Of a DNA stretch of 64,000 nt, positions 58,084-64,000 are shown in pieces. Each line of letters opens with the position of its first letter. Positions within the stretch are counted from its first letter, which is position 1. Origin of the DNA: an uncultured Muribaculaceae bacterium (GTDB lineage: Bacteria; Bacteroidota; Bacteroidia; Bacteroidales; Muribaculaceae); the NCBI GenBank assembly GCA_904502025.1, contig CAJGDJ010000001.1, positions 33,849-97,848 on the forward strand, written 5' to 3'. The translations under genes and the position numbers were made by a program. Below the pieces are notes generated by a model. The model was given only the letters and a program-made list of their open reading frames with translations, was not told the origin of the DNA and did not search any database.

Positions 58084-58791
58084 TTATTGCATTGGGGTTA
58101 TTGTTATTTTCTTAAATTCAATTGTGTTATTTCCAAAGTTTGAGTCGTTTACGTGCAAAGTGAAGCCTTTACATGTCGATTTGTTCCATAAATTAGAAAT
58201 ATCGATTGAAGCGTAAAATTCTTTATTGTAGCTTTCTCGGTCGTCGCCTTTTTGATATGAGAGATATACATCGGGCATGGAGTTATCTATGGTTTCGGCA
58301 TCAACCAAAAGAATAAATCCTGAAGGCTCGTAAGAGTAACTCAAACCACAATGGATGTTCATATATGTGCCTGAACGCCATATCGCATAGACAAAAATGG
58401 GGTTGAAATCCCAGTCGGGTAGCTTGTTTTTGTCTCCGGTGCGAATAGAGTCGTTAAAAACTACTGAGTAGCCTTTAACTGAAATGTTGTCGTCAATATT
58501 ATGTGTTCCGTTTTCTGGGATATATGATAGAAGCAATCGAGTGCCAATCTTAACAGAAGTGGTGTCGAGAGCGTTATCGGTGGCACGAAGAGTTGTTACT
58601 CGTGAGTCGTTCTCTTTTTGAAATTGAAACACCGAATTATTATTATTGCTTTGCTGATTTCCTACAAATGTAACAATATCATACATTTCGTTTCCAGTTA
58701 TAGTGGAATTGTTGTCCTCATCATCGTTTGAGCAAGCTATGCAAGCGAAGCTCATAAATAATATTAATAAAAAATTGGTTAATTGCTTCAT
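58084..58791 (-). CDS. NigD-like lipoprotein
   Basis: The 235-aa product starts MKQLTNFLLILFMSFACIAC (cysteine at residue 20) followed by SNDDEDNN, an acidic lipoprotein export signal. The rest resembles NigD-like proteins of Bacteroidales: an N-terminal OB-like segment (YDIVTFVGNQQSNNNNSVF) and a C-terminal beta domain (FVYAIWRSGTYMNIHCGLSY, MPDVYLSYQKGDDRESYNKE, GFTLHVNDSNFGNNTIEF). NigD was named from a nigerythrin-linked bacteriocin immunity region, but most homologues have no proven role. It lies 11 bp downstream of the LolD-like ATPase gene, so the two are probably cotranscribed. Confidence 0.8.
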   Translation of the reverse strand: MKQLTNFLLILFMSFACIACSNDDEDNNSTITGNEMYDIVTFVGNQQSNNNNSVFQFQKENDSRVTTLRATDNALDTTSVKIGTRLLLSYIPENGTHNIDDNISVKGYSVVFNDSIRTGDKNKLPDWDFNPIFVYAIWRSGTYMNIHCGLSYSYEPSGFILLVDAETIDNSMPDVYLSYQKGDDRESYNKEFYASIDISNLWNKSTCKGFTLHVNDSNFGNNTIEFKKITITPMQ

Positions 58792-58802
58792 AGAGTTGTT
58801 GG

Positions 58803-59480
58803 TTATTTAGTATTTTGATTTTTGATTATGTCAACGATTTGTCCGTCTTGCATCTTGATTATTCGGTCGCAGTCGGCAGCAAGAGATTCATCGTGAGTAA
58901 CGATAACGAATGTTTGATTCATGTCGCGTCGTAAGTCAAAGAATAGTTGATGCAGTTCTTGGCGATTTTTTGAATCAAGGCTACCTGAAGGTTCATCGGC
59001 AAGCACCACTTTAGGTTTGTTGATTAACGCACGAGCTACTGCCGCACGTTGGCGTTCTCCTCCTGATAGTTCGGCAGGGCGATGGTTCTCACGGTTTTTC
59101 AAACCCAAATATTCGATTAGGGTGCGAGCTCGTTCAAAGGCTTCAGATCGATTTTTGCCACCTATTAACGCAGGCATCGCGACGTTTTCAAGCAATGAAA
59201 ATTCGGGCAAAAGTTGGTGAAATTGAAATACAAAACCGATGTTTTCATTGCGAAAACGAGCAAGTTGCGACTCCTTAAGTGTAAAAATGTTGGAGCCGTC
59301 ATATTTTACCACGCCCGAATTTGGACGCTCAAGAGATCCAATGATTTGCAAAAGAGTTGTTTTGCCGGCTCCACTTGGACCGACGATTGACACCACTTCT
59401 CCGGACACTATATCAAGGTTAATGCCTTTAAGCACCTGCAACGAGTCATAACTTTTTTCTATGTTGCGAATTTCAATCAT
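58803..59480 (-). CDS. ABC transporter ATP-binding protein, LolD/MacB type
   Basis: The 225-aa ATPase has Walker A VGPSGAGKTTLLQI near residue 38, Q-loop FVFQFHQLLPEFSLLENVAM near 85, signature LSGGERQRAAVARAL near 138, Walker B VVLADEPSGSLDS near 160, and H-loop VIVTHDE near 195. The sequence is typical of the LolD/FtsE/MacB group that powers lipoprotein release or efflux, and the RFRNENIGFVFQFHQLLPEF region is a LolD-type mark. A permease partner is not adjacent: the downstream gene is a NigD-like lipoprotein. In Bacteroidales LolD-like ATPase genes often stand apart from LolCE genes. The LolD assignment is probable, not certain. Confidence 0.85.
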   Translation of the reverse strand: MIEIRNIEKSYDSLQVLKGINLDIVSGEVVSIVGPSGAGKTTLLQIIGSLERPNSGVVKYDGSNIFTLKESQLARFRNENIGFVFQFHQLLPEFSLLENVAMPALIGGKNRSEAFERARTLIEYLGLKNRENHRPAELSGGERQRAAVARALINKPKVVLADEPSGSLDSKNRQELHQLFFDLRRDMNQTFVIVTHDESLAADCDRIIKMQDGQIVDIIKNQNTK

Positions 59481-59549
59481 TGATAATTGTAGATATGAAT
59501 TGCGAAGTTACGCATTTTATCGCATTATGTCAAATAAATAATAAAATTA

Positions 59550-59581
59550 TGCACCGCCTATTTATGATTTATAACGGTGCA
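59550..59581 (-). terminator. Terminator of the PH-domain protein gene
   Basis: TGCACCG (59550-59556) and CGGTGCA (59575-59581) form a stem about 30 bp after the stop, followed on the minus strand by TAATTTTATTATTT. Confidence 0.7.
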
Positions 59582-59612
59582 TATTAAAGGTTTCAGTTAT
59601 ATTAACTTGATG

Positions 59613-60086
59613 TTACTTTTTTAGTTGCTTGTTGATATATTCTACCATGTCGGGGGCGTTTTTGCAGCCGAGAATATATTTGCGACCGTTTTTTAATTCA
59701 ACAAGGAAGCAATCGCTCATTTTGCCATAATAAGCAAAATATTTGCCTATGCCTCGTTCACTAAACCAGCCCCAATATCCCAAGAATCCTCCGCTACCAC
59801 ACACTCTAATAGTTCCCGAAGAGGGAGTGTGTAGTTGTGCCGATTTTATTTCGGTCATTGAGACTGATTTCATCTTAAAACTGCGATTGATATATATGGC
59901 GTTTTCGTCGGCACCAATGCTCATAGGCATATAACAAAGGCAAATAATTAGAAGTATTGCTACGAATGTACTCCAGCCTATATACCACCATATCTCAGGG
60001 AGAATAAACGTACACCCAACAAATAACGCGAGGCATGCGAGGGTTGAAATGATGCAAAATTTGCTAAGTACTACTTGCTGTTTCAT
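59613..60086 (-). CDS. Membrane protein with bacterial PH-like domain
   Basis: The 157-aa protein has two N-terminal membrane helices (ISTLACLALFVGCTFILPEI and a second one, WSTFVAILLIICLCYMPMSI). From about residue 58 it has a beta-rich domain resembling bacterial PH (bPH) domains: ADENAIYINRSFKMKSVSMT, EIKSAQLHT, a glycine/aromatic loop GSGGFLGYWGWFSERGIG and FLVELKNGRKYILGCKNA followed by a terminal helix. Homologues in Bacteroidales are uncharacterised. It stands alone with a TATATTTG -7 box at 60113-60120 on the minus strand. The PH assignment is by overall pattern. Confidence 0.68.
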   Translation of the reverse strand: MKQQVVLSKFCIISTLACLALFVGCTFILPEIWWYIGWSTFVAILLIICLCYMPMSIGADENAIYINRSFKMKSVSMTEIKSAQLHTPSSGTIRVCGSGGFLGYWGWFSERGIGKYFAYYGKMSDCFLVELKNGRKYILGCKNAPDMVEYINKQLKK

Positions 60087-60138
60087 TGTTTATAATATTG
60101 ATTAGTATAATGCAAATATAGTGCTTTTTTTTGAAAAT

Positions 60139-60172
60139 AAAGCCACAAGCTTTGAATTTTGCTTGTGGCTTT
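60139..60172 (-). terminator. Terminator of yebC
   Basis: AAAGCCACAAGC and GCTTGTGGCTTT form a 12-bp stem with a ten-base loop, followed on the minus strand by ATTTTC and AT-rich sequence. It lies 26 bp after the yebC stop. Confidence 0.88.
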
Positions 60173-60197
60173 GTTCTTAAAAGTTATGTTGTTTTGT

Positions 60198-60923
60198 TTA
60201 TTCCTCTTCTTTCATGTTGTGGAATACGTTTTGAACGTCGTCGTCGTCTTCGAATTTTTCAAGAAGTTTTTCGAGTTGAGTGCGTTGTTCTTCGGTAACT
60301 TCTTTGAGGTCGTTAGGAATGCGAACAAATTCTGAACTCTTGATTTCAAATCCGTTTTCTTCGAGATATTTTTGAATGTCAGAGTTGCATTCAAATGGAG
60401 CAGACAATACGATTTCGTTTTCTTCTTCGTCGAAGTCGATTTCGTCAACACCGAAGTCAATAAGTTCGAGTTCAAGTTCTTCAAGATCAACACCTTCTTT
60501 AGCAACAACGTGGAATGTACATTTATGCTCAAAAAGGAATGTCAAGCTACCTGATGTGCCAAGGCTACCACCAAATTTATTGAAATATGAACGAACGTTA
60601 GCAACAGTGCGAGTGTTGTTGTCTGTTGCGGCTTCTACAACGATTGCGATACCATAAGGTCCATATCCTTCGTAAATGATTTCTTTATAGTCGCCGGTAT
60701 CTTTTTCGGTTGCTTTTTTGATAGCACGTTCAACGGTATCTTTAGGCATGTTTGCAGCTTTAGCATTTTGCATCAAAGCGCGCAAGCGAGGGTTAGTATC
60801 AGGATCTGGACCACCTGCCTTAGCAGCGATAGTGATTTCTTTACCGATACGAGTAAATGTGCGAGACATATTGCCCCAACGTTTGAGTTTTCTTGCTTTG
60901 CGATATTCAAAGGCTCTTCCCAT
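60198..60923 (-). CDS. yebC: YebC/PmpR (TACO1) family regulator
   Basis: The 241-aa protein has the YebC three-domain form: MGRAFEYRKARKLKRWGNMS, then RTFTRIGKEITIAAKAGGPD and PDTNPRLRALMQNAKAANMP with KDTVERAIKKAT; a central region GPYGIAIVVEAATDNNTRTV; and an acidic C-terminus (TEEQRTQLEKLLEKFEDDDD). Family members act as DNA-binding regulators or help the ribosome translate certain stretches such as polyproline (TACO1 in mitochondria). It is transcribed after pheT on the same strand with a 34-bp gap and ends at a strong terminator. Confidence 0.95.
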   Translation of the reverse strand: MGRAFEYRKARKLKRWGNMSRTFTRIGKEITIAAKAGGPDPDTNPRLRALMQNAKAANMPKDTVERAIKKATEKDTGDYKEIIYEGYGPYGIAIVVEAATDNNTRTVANVRSYFNKFGGSLGTSGSLTFLFEHKCTFHVVAKEGVDLEELELELIDFGVDEIDFDEEENEIVLSAPFECNSDIQKYLEENGFEIKSSEFVRIPNDLKEVTEEQRTQLEKLLEKFEDDDDVQNVFHNMKEEE

Positions 60924-60957
60924 TGTGATATTTTATTTTTTAGTTGTTAATTATTTA

Positions 60958-63423
60958 TTATCGAAGTGATGCACCAAGGCGTTTTTCGAGGTTGGTGATG
61001 ATTTTGTTCATCACTGCTTCGATTTGCTTGTCTTGGAGAGTTTTTTCATCGTCTTGAATTGTCATTGCGATAGCGTATGATTTCTTACCTTCGGGCAAGT
61101 TTTTGCCTTCATACACGTCAAAGAGGGTTACATCTTTGAGTAACTTGCGTTCGCTTTCTCTCACTACTGCTTCAATCTGTGCCATTGTAACGGCTTTGTC
61201 GATGAGGAGTGCGAGGTCGCGTTTCACCGGTTGTGTTTTGGGGAGTGGAGCAAAGGTAACTTTTTTCTTAACTGCAAGTTTTACGATTGCATTCCAATCA
61301 AGCTCGGCAAATAATACCTCTTGCTTGATGTCGGTTTTTTTGAGTATTGCTTTTGCCACAATACCCATTGAGCCAATTTGCTTTCCGGCACGAGTTGCAA
61401 TGCAGAGTGATGTGCTGTAAATTTCTTCGTTACTTTCCGTGAGAGAAAGCTCTCGTTCAGAGATGCCGAGGCGAGCAAAAATGTTGCCTACGATTGCTTT
61501 AAGATCGTAGATGGTTGCAGGTTCTTCGCTACGAGCCCAGTTGCCTTGGCGAATGTTGCCGGTGAGCCACAACGCTAAACGCTCTGATTCGCTGTATGGA
61601 GCGAGTGGAGTTTCGGTTGTTGATTCGGCTTCGGGGTTGAAGCGATATACGTTGCCAAACTCATACATCATCAAGTCGCTTGAACGGCGATTGATGTTGT
61701 GAGAAAGTGATTCCATTCCACCAAAGAGCAATGTTTGACGCATTACGTTAAGGTCGTTGCTCAATGGATTGAGGAGTTTTACGCAGTTGGTTGCAGGATA
61801 TTGAGCGAGACCTTCATAGTAGCTTTCGGCTGTGAGTGAGTTGTTGAGAATTTCGTTGAATCCAACGGCAGTCAATTGGTTGCTGATAAGCTCTCGAAGA
61901 TCGTTGGCTTTGTCGGTAAATGTCTTAAAAGAGAGAGTTGCATGGAGAGTGTTGTCAAACTCAATGTTGTTGTAGCCATAGATGCGTAGCACGTCTTCAA
62001 CAATGTCGCAAGGACGTTGAACGTCAACACGATATGTAGGCACTTCAAGGTCTATTTCTCCGTCGCGACGGTCTTTGATTTCAATTTCGAGTGAACGAAG
62101 TATTTTGTCAACAGTTTCAGTAGGAATTTCTTTCCCAATGAGATTGTTGAGATATTCGTATGAAAGGGTAACGGGGAAAGGCTTGATTTCTTTGGGGTAA
62201 ATGTCAACGATTTCTCCGCAAATTTCACCCCCTGCGATTTCTTTTACCATTAAAGCAGCAAGTTTCAACACGTAGATTGTGTTGCTTGGGTCAACTCCAC
62301 GCTCGAAACGGAACGAGGCATCGGTATTTAATCCATGGCGACGAGCCGTTTTGCGTACTGATGTGGGGTTGAAATAGGCACTTTCAAGGAAAATTGAAGT
62401 TGTTTCTTCGGTTACTCCTGAATCAAGTCCACCAAAAACTCCTGCAATACACATAGGTTCTTCGGCGTTGCAAATCATCAAGTCGGCATTGCTTAATTTG
62501 CGTTCTACTTCATCAAGAGTGGTAAAAGGAGTTCCTTCGGCACAGTTGCGAACCACGATTTTTTCGCCTTTTACTTTGTCAAGGTCGAAGCAGTGTAGCG
62601 GTTGTCCCATTGCATGAAGCAAATAGTTTGTGATATCAACGATGCTGTTTATCGGACGTTGCCCAATTGCAGTCAAGCGGTCTTTAAGCCATTGGGGGCT
62701 TTCGGTAACTTTGATATTGCGAATGGTTACGCCTGCATAGCGAGGACAAGCGTCGGAGTTTTCAACTACAACTTCAGCGGCACCTGAAGGGTTGTCGATT
62801 TTGAAAGCGTCAACCGAAGGGCGTTGAGGAGTTGCTGTTTCTTTGTTTTGTGATAACCATGCACAAAGATCACGGGCTACACCATAGTGAGAAGCTGCGT
62901 CGATGCGGTTAGGAGTAAGATCGACTTCAAGCACATAATCGCTGGAGAGATTATAGTATTCGGCAGCAGGAGTGCCGGGTTTCACCTCGTCGTTGAGTAC
63001 GATGATTCCGTCGTGAGATTTTCCAATGCCTATCTCATCTTCGGCACAAATCATACCAAATGATTCTACTCCACGAATCTTTGATTTCTTGATTTGAAAT
63101 TCTTGGTCGCCGTCGTAAAGAGTAGTGCCAACTGTTGCAACAACAACTGTTTGTCCTGCTGCAACGTTTGGTGCTCCACACACGATTTGTGTTGGTTCGC
63201 CGTTTCCAAGGTCAACTGTTGTGATGTGTAGGTGGTCGCTATTGGGGTGGTCTTCGCAAGTGAGTACTTTGCCAATTACGATCCCACGCAATCCCCCACG
63301 AATAGATTCAACTTCTTCTATACCACCGGTTTCAAGACCGATAGATGTGAGAGCTGCTCCAAGTTCCTCAGGAGAGAGATTGAAGTCAGCATATTCTTTG
63401 AGCCAGTTATATGATATATTCAT
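60958..63423 (-). CDS. pheT: Phenylalanyl-tRNA synthetase beta subunit
   Basis: PheT pairs with PheS (not in this window) to charge tRNA-Phe. The 821-aa protein has the usual order: N-terminal MNISYNWLKEYADFNLSPEE, an EMAP/OB tRNA-binding domain (VIGKVLTCEDHPNSDHLHIT), the B3/B4 editing domain (about residues 210-390), a B5 domain, the core (TAVGFNEILNNSLT near 485) and the C-terminal ferredoxin-like anticodon-binding domain (FAPLPKTQPVKRDLALLIDK, then SYAIAMTIQDDEKTLQDKQI). Length is normal. A TAAATTTG -7 box (63446-63453, minus strand) precedes it. yebC follows and is probably cotranscribed. Confidence 0.97.
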   Translation of the reverse strand: MNISYNWLKEYADFNLSPEELGAALTSIGLETGGIEEVESIRGGLRGIVIGKVLTCEDHPNSDHLHITTVDLGNGEPTQIVCGAPNVAAGQTVVVATVGTTLYDGDQEFQIKKSKIRGVESFGMICAEDEIGIGKSHDGIIVLNDEVKPGTPAAEYYNLSSDYVLEVDLTPNRIDAASHYGVARDLCAWLSQNKETATPQRPSVDAFKIDNPSGAAEVVVENSDACPRYAGVTIRNIKVTESPQWLKDRLTAIGQRPINSIVDITNYLLHAMGQPLHCFDLDKVKGEKIVVRNCAEGTPFTTLDEVERKLSNADLMICNAEEPMCIAGVFGGLDSGVTEETTSIFLESAYFNPTSVRKTARRHGLNTDASFRFERGVDPSNTIYVLKLAALMVKEIAGGEICGEIVDIYPKEIKPFPVTLSYEYLNNLIGKEIPTETVDKILRSLEIEIKDRRDGEIDLEVPTYRVDVQRPCDIVEDVLRIYGYNNIEFDNTLHATLSFKTFTDKANDLRELISNQLTAVGFNEILNNSLTAESYYEGLAQYPATNCVKLLNPLSNDLNVMRQTLLFGGMESLSHNINRRSSDLMMYEFGNVYRFNPEAESTTETPLAPYSESERLALWLTGNIRQGNWARSEEPATIYDLKAIVGNIFARLGISERELSLTESNEEIYSTSLCIATRAGKQIGSMGIVAKAILKKTDIKQEVLFAELDWNAIVKLAVKKKVTFAPLPKTQPVKRDLALLIDKAVTMAQIEAVVRESERKLLKDVTLFDVYEGKNLPEGKKSYAIAMTIQDDEKTLQDKQIEAVMNKIITNLEKRLGASLR

Positions 63424-63489
63424 AGTGATAATTTGTAAAATTACGCAAATTTACAAAGAATTTTTCAGTTCTCGGTTAATAATCAGCAA

Positions 63490-63531
63490 TAAAAACGCCA
63501 AAAGCATCTACCATTGAATGATAGATGCTTT
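63490..63531 (-). terminator. Terminator of the tRNA-Glu/rpsT transcript
   Basis: AAGCATCTA (63502-63510) and TAGATGCTT (63522-63530) form a 9-bp stem extended by CATT/AATG, followed on the minus strand by TTGGCGTTTTTATT. Confidence 0.8.
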
Positions 63532-63535
63532 GAGG

Positions 63536-63607
63536 TAGCCCATAGGAGAATCGAACTCCTCTTTCAAGAATGAAAATCTTGCGTCCTAACCGATAGACGA
63601 ATGGGCC
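63536..63607 (-). tRNA. tRNA-Glu (anticodon TTC), copy 1
   Basis: The 72-nt minus-strand gene has acceptor arms GGCCCAT and ATGGGCT, D-arm TCGTCTATCGGTTAGGACG, anticodon loop TTTTCAT flanked by CAAGA and TCTTG (anticodon TTC), and T-arm GGAGTTCGATTCTCC. Discriminator A; no encoded CCA. It is identical to the copy at 63929-64000. Confidence 0.96.
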
Positions 63608-63628
63608 AACAAATATCAGGCTGCTGTA

Positions 63629-63886
63629 TTAAGCAGAGATTTTGCTGATGTGGTGAGCGAGCTTGCTTTTAAGGTTAGCAGCTTTGTTTTTAGAGATGGT
63701 CTTTTTAGAAGCAAGACGATCGAGCATAGCACTAACTTTTTTGAAAGCTTCTTGAGCTTCAGCGAGGTCGGTCATTGCACGAAGGCGACGAACGGCGTTA
63801 CGAGCAGTTTTAGCATAGTAACGATTGCGAGCGTTACGAACCTTAGTTTGACGAATTCTCTTTTCAGATGATTTATGATTTGCCAT
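63629..63886 (-). CDS. rpsT: 30S ribosomal protein S20
   Basis: The 85-aa strongly basic protein matches S20: MANHKSSEKRIRQTKVRNAR, then NRYYAKTARNAVRRLRAMTD, and the C-terminal KTISKNKAANLKSKLAHHIS. It binds 16S rRNA helices at the base of the small subunit and helps initiation. Length is normal. The gene sits between two identical tRNA-Glu genes on the same strand (42 bp after one, 21 bp before the other) and no promoter of its own is obvious, so it is probably part of a mixed tRNA-mRNA transcript. Confidence 0.97.
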   Translation of the reverse strand: MANHKSSEKRIRQTKVRNARNRYYAKTARNAVRRLRAMTDLAEAQEAFKKVSAMLDRLASKKTISKNKAANLKSKLAHHISKISA

Positions 63887-63928
63887 TATAAATAAATCTT
63901 AAAATCTTTAGTTATTGTTTGTTAATTG

Positions 63929-64000
63929 TAGCCCATAGGAGAATCGAACTCCTCTTTCAAGAATGAAAATCTTGCGTCCTAACCGATAGACGAATGGGCC
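63929..64000 (-). tRNA. tRNA-Glu (anticodon TTC), copy 2
   Basis: This is a complete 72-nt duplicate of the tRNA at 63536-63607, base for base. Its 5' base is the last base of the window, so its promoter lies outside. Confidence 0.96.

Overview
This 64 kb window is chromosomal DNA from a Bacteroidota bacterium, almost certainly order Bacteroidales. The evidence is a SusC/SusD outer-membrane pair with satellite lipoproteins, a fused SecDF, DUF4491, NigD-like and DUF3467 proteins, AsnA-type asparagine synthetase, many short lipoprotein signal peptides, and at least nine promoters matching the Bacteroidetes primary-sigma consensus TTTG/TTG-N19-22-TAnnTTTG. DNA is AT-rich and Shine-Dalgarno sequences are not obvious, as is usual for the group. 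Family and genus cannot be fixed from the sequence alone.

Layout. 0.2-3.8 kb: tRNA-Asp, a large CbxX/SpoVK-type AAA+ ATPase with an unusual N-terminal region and a roughly 500-nt leader full of hairpins, and a MITE-like inverted-repeat element. 3.8-9.4 kb: asparagine synthetase A, a polyprenyl diphosphate synthase, DNA polymerase I whose proofreading site looks destroyed, an unlisted-size 59-aa lipoprotein and tRNA-Ala. 9.7-14.3 kb: a run of four genes headed by a NamZ-type exo-N-acetylmuramidase and a sodium:solute symporter, then a WYL regulator and an acyltransferase, which suggests recovery of peptidoglycan amino sugars. 14.4-17.1 kb: rubredoxin, a lipoprotein and an acyl-CoA/long-chain fatty acid ligase. 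17.3-20.5 kb: a small accessory segment ending in tRNA-Leu. It contains an AAA_14/DUF4143 ATPase gene broken by a TAG codon just before its Walker A motif, repeats in that gene's promoter region, a FISUMP-like lipoprotein with a structured leader, and a copy of the tRNA-Leu terminator at the far edge.

20.7-23.8 kb: glycogen branching enzyme, trmD and a perfect 76-bp tandem repeat that supplies part of the trmD promoter. 24.0-35.2 kb: a polysaccharide/glycan utilisation locus (SusC, SusD, two further surface lipoproteins and a GHL10-type glycosidase with a type IX secretion-like tail), preceded by a hairpin-rich leader. 35.3-39.9 kb: a cupin regulator, an acyl-CoA synthetase and proB-proA. 40.0-48.3 kb: a 991-aa TPR protein next to a TonB-type barrel lacking a plug, then secDF and DUF4491. 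48.8-64 kb: housekeeping genes (topA, a pseudouridine synthase, an RecD/Dda-like helicase, a PfkB sugar kinase, cysS, a LolD-type ABC ATPase, yebC, pheT, rpsT between two identical tRNA-Glu genes) with a few lineage-specific genes, including a double SGNH hydrolase whose second domain has lost its catalytic residues and a tiny lipoprotein built of DnaJ-like zinc-knuckle motifs.

The best leads for something undescribed are the interrupted ATPase locus with its promoter repeats and tRNA-flanked boundary, the long structured leader of the first AAA+ gene, and the TPR/plugless-barrel pair. No CRISPR array, intact transposase, integrase or prophage was seen.
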